Shown: positions 1 through 8,325 of the stretch, piece after piece
Layout of the letters: the number at the start of each line of letters is the position of its first letter
Position numbering within the stretch: position 1 is the stretch's first letter
NCBI GenBank assembly: GCA_033064195.1
Contig: JARBJD010000703.1
Location: 1 to 21,847, forward strand
Source of the DNA: Blattamonas nauphoetae
Taxonomy: Eukaryota > Preaxostyla > Oxymonadida
DNA length: 21,847 bases
Direction: 5' to 3'
The notes under the pieces: model-generated
The model's input: only the letters and a program-made list of their open reading frames with translations
Told to the model about the DNA's origin: nothing
Databases searched by the model: none
Translations under genes and position numbers: made by a program

Positions 1-327
1 AATTTCATCTCGTATGAAAATCAATCCTTCTCTTTCGTTGTCATCATTGGATTGTTCTTCACCTTTACTGTTTCCGTTTGTTGAGCTCTTTTTCGTTGTA
101 TCCACTCATACTAGTGGAATTGGAACTATACTATCGATCAAACACCATTCCACGAAGTTCTTCGAGAAACATCCATTCTGCTCATTGCCTATAATCCAAT
201 GATTGCGTATGACCGAATATCTCTCTTTTGGTTGTGCTTCTTCAACTTCTTGATTACTGTGTCTCTTGTCTTCGTTAATTTCGTCCTGACCGCCATCGTC
301 CGCACCTCTCGACTTGTCACTCAATGA
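1..327 (+). CDS. C-terminal end of a multi-pass membrane protein, polycystin/TRP-like channel (partial)
   Basis: The gene enters from the left edge. Exon 1-75 and exon 115-327 are joined by a 39-nt GT-AG intron (76-114, starting GTTTGT); without splicing there is a TGA. The 95 visible residues hold a hydrophobic segment (about residues 9-25, FVVIIGLFFTFTVS), a short amphipathic stretch with PMIAYDR, and a long second membrane helix (about 61-88, containing FWLCFFNFLITVSLVFVNF), then a short basic tail ending LVTQ. Membrane helix, re-entrant-looking loop, last helix ending NFVLTAIV resembles the S5-pore-S6 end of polycystin-type cation channels, whose S6 often ends in NMFLAII. The family call is inferred from layout only; any other multi-pass protein is possible. 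The membrane topology is much surer than the name. Confidence 0.5.
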
Positions 328-582
328 TTTAGAACAACCTTCACCAGTATTGAAAGTGGTTGGACGAAACGACAGCAGGTTCTACTCAGTACAACTCAGA
401 ATGCTCGTTGAACATATTTCATCACATGATCGGCCACGAGAGTGCAGGTCGGGGCCGGACAGGTTCGGATGAGATGGATTCTCTTTTCGAAGATTTGAGA
501 TGTTTCAAGTGTTATGTTGAGTTGTGATTGGATTGTTTTCTTTTCGGTGTTTGATATTGTCCGTTCCGTTGATTGTTAGACG

Positions 583-1046
583 ATGGCAGATCAGTTAGGC
601 CTGATGTACGGTGAAGTGGACTCGTCATCCGAGAGTTATAACAACGATCTTCTTGAACTGTATCCCGACTCCTTTTCTTGATGAATGTTTTTGCGTTTGA
701 TGCCATTTTGTTGGATTAGATTGGTGAATGAACCGATGATCCTTCCTCCTCTGAAAGTGTGGTCTTTTGAGATTTAAAGATGATTTGTGAAGGCTTCCAG
801 CGGCGAGATTCGTGTCAACCATCAATTGTTCTGTGTATCATCTTTCTTTGTTATTTCATCGTCTTGTTTTCTGTTAATTGTCATATAAATCCCTCTTTAT
901 TGGATTTTCGCTCGTTTTCTGAACGCCTCTTCCGATCCGAGGATGGTACAACTGCATTCTCCGTCGAATCACTCTTCTCGATGAGAGGTCAAACTCTTTG
1001 TCCTCACACTCTCCTTTACATCTCTCAATCTCGCACATCGGCATGA
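583..1046 (+). CDS. Small predicted protein, two or three exons, function unknown
   Basis: ATG at 583 opens MADQLGLMYGEVDSS and runs to 659. A 60-nt intron (660-719, GTATCC...TTAG) avoids the TGA at 682 and joins in phase to exon 720-, reading LLVNEPMILPPLK. Two endings fit. Unspliced, the frame stops with TAA at 775-777 (44 aa). If a 44-nt intron (757-800, GTGTGG...CCAG) is removed, the frame continues to 1046 and adds a hydrophobic stretch (IVLCIIFLCYFIVLFSV) followed by a Ser/Arg-rich tail. I give the longer span because the phases agree, but the pyrimidine-rich 820-880 part could itself be intronic. An extra 5' exon starting at ATG 474 (MDSLFEDLRCF) is also possible. No recognised domain. 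Confidence 0.4.
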
Positions 1047-1346
1047 TAGACATGGGACATAATTCTTTTCGGGACATAATTCCGTCTTTGAGCGATCTAT
1101 AGACAAGTACCGTCTAATATTTGTGAATATTATTCGTGAACTGGTATGTTCACGCCACAAAGTCAATGGAAAGGTAAAATTGTCTTGAAGTGGAGAAAGG
1201 AAAATCAAGGTATGATCTTCCCACAACCAATGTGAAAGGTCTCCGTTCTCCGAGAAAACTCATATCCCAATCCTTCTCACCTGCCACGTCTCAGATGACA
1301 TGACGAAAACTTAATACCAAGAGTCAAAATATTGATAAACTCGATA

Positions 1347-1803
1347 ATGGATGTGATCAAACAGCCTAAATACCCTCTTGCCCGCTCAAAATCCCCGATC
1401 AAGGATCCTGACTTCGAGATTTGCCAACTCGCGGACAATGACCTGATGTTCGCTGAAATGCTATTCGGGTGTGTTTTCCTTCATACACAACTCAATTGAT
1501 CAATTTTTCAACAACAATTGTTTCATCACTTTTCTTGCCAATATCTCCCTGTTTCCTTCATCACTCAATTTCCTTCTTGTTTTCACATTTTTCAGTGTTT
1601 ATCCATCCAACTTTGTTGATTCAACAAATTAGACGAACAGGTTGGTCACTCCACCAATCCAAAGGGATCAGCCTCTTTTCCGTGTTTTGCACGTTTGCTC
1701 TCTTTCTCATTCCTTCTTTTCATCCTCTTCACAAATTTAGGCAAGCACAGAAATACCATGTCGTCATACTTTGATCGTGGATGCAGAAAGAGATCTCAAT
1801 TGA
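1347..1803 (+). CDS. Small predicted protein of 78 aa, three exons, function unknown
   Basis: ATG 1347 opens MDVIKQPKYPLARSKSPIKD and runs to 1468. A 172-nt pyrimidine-rich intron (1469-1640, GTGTGT...ACAG) joins to exon 1641-1692 (LVTPPIQRDQPLFRVLH). A 48-nt intron (1693-1740, GTTTGC...TTAG) joins to exon 1741-1803, ending TGA. Exon lengths of 122, 52 and 63 nt sum to a multiple of three. Codon use (CTC, GAC, ATC) is coding-like. The basic N-terminus carries an SPIKD motif that could be a proline-directed phosphosite. I recognise no family. The 3' end is the weakest part: further exons could follow if the intron 3' sites lie elsewhere. Confidence 0.45.
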
Positions 1804-2087
1804 AGGACGGATCACGTTCATCTCAACTTCATACATTTCACACGTGTTTTCATTCAGTTTTATTGATCTTTTTCGTTACCATATGGAAATAGTTAATGTG
1901 AGAATCGAGATCAGCCCATAACAAATGAGAAAAGCAATGAGATTCCCGAAAATCTCCATTTGAGTTCACCTCCTTTAGAAGGTGTAATAAGCTTCCTTCA
2001 ATCTCTCCTTTACTCTACAACTGTCCTTGTTGCGTATTTATGATGAAATGTGAATTATGTCTCCAAATTCAATTGAGTCCCACATCT

Positions 2088-2352
2088 ATGATACGTTTTC
2101 TAGCCACCTTCCAAAACATGTTCAATACACTTGGTTGGATGTATATCGGCGGAATCTTTGCGAATTTCCGGTTGAAAACGTGCGGAAAGTGGCGAACTCG
2201 ATGAAAATAAAAATTATGACCTCGGATCAGGCCCATAATTCGGAAATCGTGGATCGTTGAACCTACTACTCCATCCTGATATTATCTGTCCTAGAACTAC
2301 CTTTCCGCACACTGGACAACCGTAGACACCGTAGTCACGTCTCACCATGATC
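2088..2352 (+). repeat. 265-bp dispersed repeat, copy A (upstream module of the 2347 gene)
   Basis: This block is repeated at 12451-12719 in inverted orientation, about 94% identical by eye, with a perfectly matching core of roughly 100 bp. It contains a 10-bp inverted pair, GTGCGGAAAG (2180-2189) and CTTTCCGCAC (2301-2310). Its right edge coincides with the ATG of the gene at 2347. Read on the minus strand, both copies keep an open frame with a CPVCGK/CTVCGK Cys pair ending GPDPRS-stop, so it could instead be a remnant of a coding gene. There are no terminal repeats or target duplications that I can see. Confidence 0.85.
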
Positions 2353-3247
2353 CTCATCAAAACACGTTTCATTCGTCGTTCTTCGCGTTTATCAGCCTCA
2401 ATTGGAGATGACGTCGTAGTATCCAGTTTCGATGGAGGAACTTCTGCACCATCTTGATCAAGAATATCTTCAGACAGTGTTCGTTCACACGTCGCAACAA
2501 CTTGACTCGTCGATGAGGAAACTGGAAAGTATGGACGCGTCATCTTCCCTTCCTCTTTCCTATTTATTCTCTGAATCCTATGTCCAAGTATATCATTATT
2601 TTTCATTCTTCTTTCCTCAGATAAGCGCAACGCAGTTGAAACGCTCGTGACTGACACTCTCTCGGAACTCGGCGTCGATCTTCCGTTTCCCCATCGCCAT
2701 CCCGTTTCACATCCCCTCTCCTCTTCGAAACAAGTCGAATGCTGATAGAAAGCTCAGAATCGAGACCGATCATTTGAACACGACCAAACACACTCATTCG
2801 AGGTCGTCTTCGCTGATCTCGTCGAAGACGATTCGTCGGCGAGGAAATGCGGTGTTTTATTCGTCCCCAACGAAAGCCCCACCATTCAGCAGTGACTCAC
2901 CAACTCGCGAATACTTCCGAAATGCGACACTGCTGAAGCAACAGAAGCGAGATGTTCTCGACGAAATGTTCTCAACAATGTCATCACGAACCAATCGCTC
3001 GATTATTGCTTCAAAATCACCAACGAAGACACCACATCTGCAATCGCTTGTCACACCGAAAGCTAGGTCACCGATGCGAAGTCCAACGAGGCTGTCGGTC
3101 TCCCTCGCCTCTTTCACGCCCAAGCCCCACCCAACTTCCCCACACTCCGAAGTTCCCAGCCCTCCTTTCGTGTTCTCTGATGCGAACGTGACGTGTGGCC
3201 TCAATCGGACGGAGGATGAGATTATGCAAAACAGAAACACACCGTGA
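2347..3247 (+). CDS. Ser/Thr-Pro-rich basic protein, 234 aa, four exons, function unknown
   Basis: ATG 2347 opens MILIKTRFIRRSSRLSASIG. Proposed exons are 2347-2418, 2474-2528, 2621-2703 and 2753-3247 (TGA); all phases agree. The second and third exons read as a charged helix (LDSSMRKLENKRNAVETLV) that may be a short coiled coil. The last exon is strongly biased: repeated minimal proline-directed sites (SPTK twice, SPTR twice, TPK three times, SPMR, SPHS) in a basic background with RRR near its start. This pattern is typical of cell-cycle kinase substrates and disordered chromosome or cytoskeleton-binding tails; that role is inference. The exact first donor (2413, 2416 or 2419) and the 2704-2752 intron are the least certain points. 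The start codon lies at the end of the 265-bp repeat. Confidence 0.55.
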
Positions 3248-3289
3248 ACCCGAAGCCATAGTTCAATAAAGACCAAAAACCCGCACAAA

Positions 3290-3670
3290 ATGCCCGAAGT
3301 TCCGTGGCAATTCGTCGTCGACAAAGATGGTCATCTCTTCGACCAGGCGCACAAAGGAGCCGCCGATCCTTCCTCTGAGCTTCCACAGGTTTGCTCGATT
3401 CATCTTCTTTTCATGATATTTTTCTCTTTCTCCGTCCATCATCCATTCACTCGATCCTCATTGTTCATACAGGCAACTATCTGGAAGACACAATACAACG
3501 CGGATCACAAGCCACTCCGACCATTCTCGCCGCCAAAGCCGAATCAGTCGCATGTTTTCAACCATTTCCACCGCACTGCAATCATGGAAAGTGCGTTCGA
3601 TCTGTCGGAAGAGTTGGAAGCCGAACTCGCTCGAAAGCGGAAGGAAGCGAAGGAAGAGCGAGAGAAGTAG
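3290..3670 (+). CDS. Small protein of 98 aa with charged C-terminal helix, two exons
   Basis: ATG 3290 follows AAA and starts MPEVPWQFVVDKDGHLFDQA. Exon 3290-3388 is followed by an 84-nt intron (3389-3472, GTTTGC, long pyrimidine tract, ACAG) and exon 3473-3670 (TAG). The intron is a multiple of three and lacks stops, so retention would give a 126-aa form. After splicing the protein has a central Pro/Lys part (HKPLRPFSPPKPNQSH) and a highly charged helical end (EELEAELARKRKEAKEEREK). No domain recognised. An extra small intron after EREK could add a short Gly/Lys tail. It starts 42 bp after the upstream gene and ends 95 bp before the next, all on the same strand. Confidence 0.55.
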   Translation: MPEVPWQFVVDKDGHLFDQAHKGAADPSSELPQVCSIHLLFMIFFSFSVHHPFTRSSLFIQATIWKTQYNADHKPLRPFSPPKPNQSHVFNHFHRTAIMESAFDLSEELEAELARKRKEAKEEREK

Positions 3671-3764
3671 TTGGACGAGACACGTGCGGAGAGAGCGTCG
3701 TAAGGAGGGGCGGGAAGGGTGGTTGAATCGATTCGTACGAAAAGACGCTTTCTGAAATGAATGC

Positions 3765-5818
3765 ATGGTATTTGGAGGGAGCAATCAGTCCAACTGCAAC
3801 TCCATCGCTCAACCAACACGAATCTCCTCAACTCGAAATGGTTTGTTCGGAGTATTTGGTCGACTCTCCAGTGTCACTTTCTTGCGTTTTATTTCATGAA
3901 TCCTTAATTCCCAATCACTTTTTATTATTTTCCTCCTTCCAAGCCAAAACAATATCGATCGTGTTGAAAGGGGTGGAGGACACTTTCTCCGACGATCTTC
4001 ACAACCAATCTTCACCCTCGCTCTGGATATCTGGTAAAGTCAGTTGGAGCATGTCGTCCAGCTCTCTGCCAATCTCCAAGGGGCTTCCAAACTCAGACCT
4101 TGTATGATCGTGATCAGGATCACATTTTCTCTGCTTTCTTCCTCGAGTTCGACTTCTGTCTCTTCTTTCTATCCGTTCCACCATTTTCTTCTCATATTAT
4201 TCCCTTCTTTGCTCTCATCAGCCACATCCACTTATCCTGTTCCGATGTCGAGTGGAGGAGATCGGATGAGGTGGGAGACGAGATAGAGACCAACACACGG
4301 CTCTCATTCCCAACCGCACACCATCTCTCGAGATTGTGAAGATGATTGCCGATGTGATCCACTCGCAGCTTCCCTCGCTCATCGTCCAATCGGGTTTGAT
4401 GGAAGACGCGTTCGTTGTGGGGACAGAGCCGGCGGAAGGGTTCTCGCTCACCCTGACTGTCTGTGCTCTCATCCTCAACCTGCTCCTCTTCGGATCAGCA
4501 AAACTGCACAGAATAAGATCCGCTGCGCGTCGTCGTTCTTCTCGACGATGTGGAAGACTTTCAACTGTTCATCGAAGTGTCCGTCGCTGGATGCCATCAT
4601 CTAAACACGAGTCTGACAACTCGGTCTGAAATCCACGCTCAGCTGAATGGGATTGCGAATTCGGTGGACGACCTTCGAATACCGTTCACAACGTCGTTTG
4701 GACCGCAGCAGGACGAGACACTAAAACTGGCCAAGTTCATTCAATGTCCACTCTGTTCGCTCATCCCTCAAAAGCAGCATCGTTTCTCATCCTGATTTCT
4801 CCGCTCATTCCTCGTGCTGCTCCCAAGCCATCAATCGACCTCAAACTCGATCAACTCTGTTTTGTACAAGACGACAACACCTTTCTCTCTCTCAATTTCC
4901 ACTTCAAATCAGTGGTGCTGGGTTCAACAGTTATCGACGCCGACCCTTCCAACATCTCATTGCTCATCACCGACACACAAATTAAAGCCTGCCAGCTCTC
5001 GCGAACGGACATCTCCGAAATCAATTCATCTGCCACACAACACTCGATGGGCACGCTCTCGTTCACTTTCTTCGGAACGCTCACCACATTATTCGCGGTC
5101 TCGCCCGCAGACTCACAATAACACTTCGCATGCTGCACAGCCGACTCGAAGTGAAAATGTCAGCCGATGTCTGCTCATCTTGACTGTCCTCTTCACCACA
5201 CGCTCTCCTTCCTCGTCTCGTTCAGTTCGCCGACACAGACATTCACTTGCATTCGGTGGGATGAAGAAAACACGACAGAAATGTGGATGAACGCGCTGTC
5301 TCGATGCTTCATTCCAAGTGCAAGTGAATTCCATCTTCGGATGTGCGAGTGTCGTGTTCAGCTGGACGACAACACCAACACGCCGCCTCGTCAAAGCACA
5401 GCGAACACGGACATCACCAAAGATGGCTCTCTCCTTCTGTCTGTGCTGCAGTACAACCAAGATGCCCACTTCATCCTCAACTTTGTGCTTGTCTCTTCGA
5501 TCTTGTCAGGCAAGATGTCTCCCTTCCGATCTCTCAGCAATCCCATCCCACCCTTCCTCTCGGTCTCGCCGCTGTTGCCTCTGGTGCAGCACATTCTCTC
5601 GAAATCGTTCATGTCAACATCTGCGATCGTCCCTCGGCGATCCTTGTCGTCCATCTCGTTTCTCCTTGTCGCTCCTTGTCGTCTCTCCGCTCCTCACCAA
5701 CACCTAGTCTTTCATCTCTACCCCTCCCAAACCATCCCTCCTCATCTCTTCACTCTTCTTCAAGTCGCCGACACAAACATTGTTCGTGAAGGGCATACCA
5801 CACCGAGCCCTTCTCTGA
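3765..5818 (+). CDS. 487-aa predicted beta-rich protein, nine exons, unrecognised family
   Basis: ATG 3765 opens MVFGGSNQSNCNS. Exons: 3765-3840, 3944-4033, 4062-4157, 4289-4462, 4518-4745, 4775-5097, 5164-5438, 5510-5657, 5765-5818 (TGA). Every junction keeps phase and the total is 488 codons, which is hard to obtain by chance. Introns are 28-131 nt. Exon 5 reads like a beta-sandwich (RVVVLLDDVEDFQLFIEVSV, then EIHAQLNGIANSVDDL), reminiscent of C2-type folds. Exons 6-9 are also strand-rich (SLNFHFKSVVLGSTVI; SLEIVHVNICDRPSAILVVH), and a motif SPTQT recurs (SSPTQTFTCIRW, then LSPTQTLFVKG), suggesting duplicated domains. I cannot name a family; a ciliary or membrane-coat C2-like protein is a guess. 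The fourth acceptor could be 4283 instead of 4289. Confidence 0.6.
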
Positions 5819-5912
5819 GACAGACTGGATGATGTGAAGGAAGGAATTGAGTCATAGTTGGATGACTGTGACTGGAGTGGGTGACATGCAGTTGATCTTT
5901 GGGAAGTGGGGA

Positions 5913-6350
5913 TCATCTTGTCCTGAATCGATCCATCGTCGTTGATAAGTGCTGACCATCGTTCGTGAATTCATATACCACATCATTGCCATTGTATTTT
6001 GGATTAGACCATGTTAGAAACGGAAGATCATGCTTCAAATTCAGAGAATGTCGGAAATGTGTGCAATCGACTACTTGCTGATTTGCAGGAGAAAAGAGTG
6101 AAAGGAATAGAGAATAAAACGAACCATGAGAGGGATGGAAGAAAGTAATATGGTTTTGTGCATCAGATTCACCATGTACGACGATCACGAGTGCAGTCGC
6201 AAAATGAAGAGTCCAGAAGACAAAGGGAGATATCAATGAGAGAAAGAGAGAATAAAACAAACGGTAAGCGAGAGAGTCACTTTTCAGATGCCATATCGGT
6301 GCTTCTTTGTCTGTTGGATCGATCACGAAATTCACCATGGGCCAGATCAT
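5913..6350 (-). CDS. Small minus-strand gene, about 76 aa, two exons, function unknown
   Basis: Reading leftward, exon 6350-6281 starts ATG (MIWPMVNFVIDPTDKEAP), and a 207-nt intron (6280-6074, GTGACT...CAAG, with pyrimidine runs) joins in phase to exon 6073-5913, ending TGA. The second exon is clearly coding-like (LNLKHDLPFLTWSNPKYNGN, then DVVYEFTNDGQHL). The FLTWSNPKY stretch resembles segments that precede SPRY-like regions in oxymonad multigene families as I remember them; this is weak. An overlapping alternative (ATG 6364, MRRFNDLAHGEF) with the same intron gives a shorter peptide. It is convergent with the 3765-5818 gene, 94 bp apart. Confidence 0.45.
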   Translation of the reverse strand: MIWPMVNFVIDPTDKEAPIWHLKSDSLAYRLFYSLFLSLISPFVFWTLHFATALVIVVHGESDAQNHITFFHPSHGSFYSLFLSLFSPANQQVVDCTHFRHSLNLKHDLPFLTWSNPKYNGNDVVYEFTNDGQHLSTTMDRFRTR

Positions 6351-6446
6351 TGAATCTTCGCATCCCACTTTTCTCTTTGACTTCTCACTATCACTTTACT
6401 CTTGGAAAGACAGTTACAACTGATAAATGGAGCATATTGAGAAAAG

Positions 6447-6707
6447 ATGGAATATAAAATAACCGAAGTGGGAATTGAACATTCAGTCATGGGCAAAAAA
6501 TGTTGTCGTCATGTAGAGATGATGAACGATAATTTTTCTTTCTTTTTCAAAAACACTTTAAAAACTACTCCGAATACTATTTCCAAAATTGTAGAGCAAA
6601 AATCATGTCTGAAAGTGAAACCGGCGATGATTGTTCGACGTGATTCTGAAGGTCAATCTCTAGCGGTCAAAACCTCCACTCTTCGCTGGCTGTCGGAGGT
6701 GAAGTGA
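6447..6707 (+). CDS. Possible 86-aa protein, unspliced, weak
   Basis: An open frame from ATG 6447 to TGA 6707. The first half is AT-rich and looks poorly coding. The second half (VKPAMIVRRDSEGQSLAVKT, then STLRWLSEVK) has coding-like composition. An alternative start at ATG 6605 with a 38-nt intron (GTGAAA...GAAG) yields a short peptide joining the same frame at QSLAVKT. No family recognised; this may be one exon of a gene whose other parts I did not find. Confidence 0.25.
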   Translation: MEYKITEVGIEHSVMGKKCCRHVEMMNDNFSFFFKNTLKTTPNTISKIVEQKSCLKVKPAMIVRRDSEGQSLAVKTSTLRWLSEVK

Positions 6708-7001
6708 GTCGAATAGTTGGTTTCGACACTCAGAAACGACGAACATCCATTTCTCGTTGAGATATTAAGAAAGTTTGAAGGAAAACTGAGGATTTTCATC
6801 TTCTTCATTCCTCCTCAACTATGAATTTCGACACGTACAACTCTCCGTTCGATTTGAATTTAGCGTTTTGCACATGTATCTGATGGTTAACAACAAGTCC
6901 AAGAGAGGATGAGATGACGTGCGAATGTCGTCAAGTCGATTTGACGTGATATGACATGAAAAGTGAAAGAAGGTCATTCGTTGGATTAGCGAGAACGTGG
7001 T

Positions 7002-7363
7002 ATGTCGTCTCGACGATCGCTGAGATTAAGTGATGGTGAGTGATGAAGAGAAGAAAAACACTTTTTCGTCACAATTAGCGATGAAACTCAACGAAGAGTT
7101 GATGTGGTTCATTTTGAACTCATGTAACACACTCTCCAGACAACTTCACATCAATTCACCAGCTGAAATCGGGAAGTGATGCCGCTATAATTTCGCGTCC
7201 AAAACTGAACCATCTTTATTCCTTTTTCTCTTCCACAGACTCTCTTGATTCCAGAAGTGAGAAATCACAAAATGAGAGGAAGATGAAGTGTATAAACAAA
7301 GGAAAAAAGTTGCCTGTTGAGAAACGTGATCTGATGGTGAAGAAAACTTTTGTCCGTGACTGA
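7002..7363 (+). CDS. Small basic protein, 85 aa, two exons
   Basis: ATG 7002 opens MSSRRSLRLSD. The exon ends at 7035 with a near-ideal donor (G|GTGAGT). A 104-nt intron (7036-7139, ending CTCTCCAG) joins in phase to exon 7140-7363, which stays open for 73 codons to TGA. The mature protein is Lys/Arg/Ser-rich (DSRSEKSQNERKMKC, then NKGKKLPVEKRDLMVKK) with no hydrophobic core, suggesting a nuclear or nucleic-acid-associated role (inference). Exon 1 is too short to be seen by frame length alone; the splice signals make this one of the firmer small genes here. Confidence 0.6.
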
Positions 7364-7854
7364 TTCATTCACTCGAATAACATGATCTCCATCAATGATC
7401 AGATTTACACAATCAGAGTTCAAAGTGTAAAACTGAAAAATAAAAGGGGAGTCCGAAAACCGTTGCCCAGGAATGTTTATTATAGCATTGTTCTTGGTTG
7501 TGTAATCCGGAGCATATCAATTGAGATTGTGTCATGAGTGACATCATCAATTCGATCGGTCACAACTGAACGAGTTTTAATTCTGATGAAAAGTTGCATT
7601 TTTCCAGATTTTAAAAACAGAAAGGGATCGTTCAACATATAAACAATTCTTGTTCGTTTCTGATCAATAAAAACATTTTTGAAGATTTAGGTTCATTTTT
7701 GAACGAGTTTGATACTTCATTGATGTCACTGGAAAAAGGTTGAAGGATGAAGTCGCGTTGTTCTTATATTCCACCAAATACACATTTACGAACAGAACAA
7801 TACTGGGAGTGACTCCTCATCTATTCGACAAACTTGACCTGCGAATCTCCTCTC
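7364..7854. other. AT-rich stretch without a convincing gene
   Basis: About 490 bp with many stops in all frames and homopolymer-like A/T runs (for example around 7430-7450 and 7600-7690). I see no long open frame, no tRNA-like element and no clear repeat. It probably holds the 3' flank of the 7002-7363 gene and the 5' flank of whatever uses the coding-like piece at 7855. Confidence 0.5.
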
Positions 7855-8022
7855 ATGACATTGCCAAGACAGTCATTGTCTATTCGCAATGATTCGTCGG
7901 AGACACAATTCAACATAATTCTCGTGAAACCAGACCAGAAACCGACGCGAGTGACTCGTCTCCTTTTTGATTCGAGACCTCTACCCTATGTAACGAAATA
8001 CACAATTTTGATCCAGTTGTGA
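7855..8022 (+). CDS. Short coding-like piece, 55 aa, possible exon
   Basis: Open from ATG 7855 (MTLPRQSLSIRNDSSETQF) to TGA 8022, with further ordinary-looking sequence (LVKPDQKPTRVTRLLFDSRP). Residues SLSIRNDSSET lie within a 34-bp repeat that recurs inverted at 8152-8185 and there encodes SLSILNDSLET in the corresponding frame. The piece could be a complete small protein or an exon of a larger gene; no partner exon is obvious. Confidence 0.3.
   Translation: MTLPRQSLSIRNDSSETQFNIILVKPDQKPTRVTRLLFDSRPLPYVTKYTILIQL
7873..7906 (+). repeat. 34-bp inverted repeat, left arm (partner 8152-8185)
   Basis: The 34 bases starting TCATTGTCTATTC match the reverse complement of 8152-8185 at 32 of 34 positions. 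Arms are 245 bp apart. Both arms keep the same peptide reading (SLSI-NDS-ET), so this may be a small duplicated coding motif rather than a structural hairpin. Confidence 0.8.
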
Positions 8023-8133
8023 AAAATGATGGGTTTTATGAACTTTCAAAAGGATGGATTTTTACAACGAAACAAAGCTTCAGAAAACACCTTGTATTTC
8101 TATGTGTGTGACTTTTTGCTGATCTACTGACGC

Positions 8134-8325
8134 TCACCAGAAGGTTTTTTGGTGTCTCCAACGAATCATTGAGAATAGACAATGATCAGAACAACCCTGC
8201 GACGTCTCTTCAGTCAATCTATGGGCAGCTTCGACAACTGCTTTCAACACAGGAATGGTAGTGTTTCGTCCTATCCGTTCATGATTAAGTGAAGCCACGC
8301 CCACATAAAATGCCTCCCTTAACAA
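8134..8325 (-). CDS. Coding-like fragment on the minus strand, unknown
   Basis: An open minus frame without a good ATG, reading VGVASLNHERIGRNTTIPVL then KAVVEAAHRLTEETSQGC. The composition is helical and coding-like, but there is no clear donor or acceptor. The right arm of the 34-bp inverted repeat (8152-8185) lies in its 3' part. It may be an exon of an unrecognised gene or a relic of one. It overlaps no other model. Confidence 0.25.
   Translation of the reverse strand: MLREAFYVGVASLNHERIGRNTTIPVLKAVVEAAHRLTEETSQGCSDHCLFSMIRWRHQKTFW

Noticed and set aside
2214-2657. 147-codon minus-strand open frame with a CPVCGK motif across the 2347 gene
   Set aside because: It is antisense to the spliced plus-strand gene for most of its length; only its last 44 codons, inside the 265-bp repeat, are conserved in copy B, so it is treated as part of the repeat.
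3668-4040. TAA/TAG read as glutamine (alternative nuclear code known in some oxymonads and diplomonads)
   Set aside because: Several in-frame TAG/TAA (3668, 10162 region, 4034 region) seemed to be read through into protein-like text, but each is removed by a well-formed short intron, and models at 583, 3290, 11988, 17741 and 18426 end naturally at TAA or TAG.
3757-5832. Frameshifted pseudogenes or indel-ridden assembly
   Set aside because: Phase-consistent GT-AG splicing explains the frame changes over nine exons; random indels would not leave donor and acceptor signals at every change.
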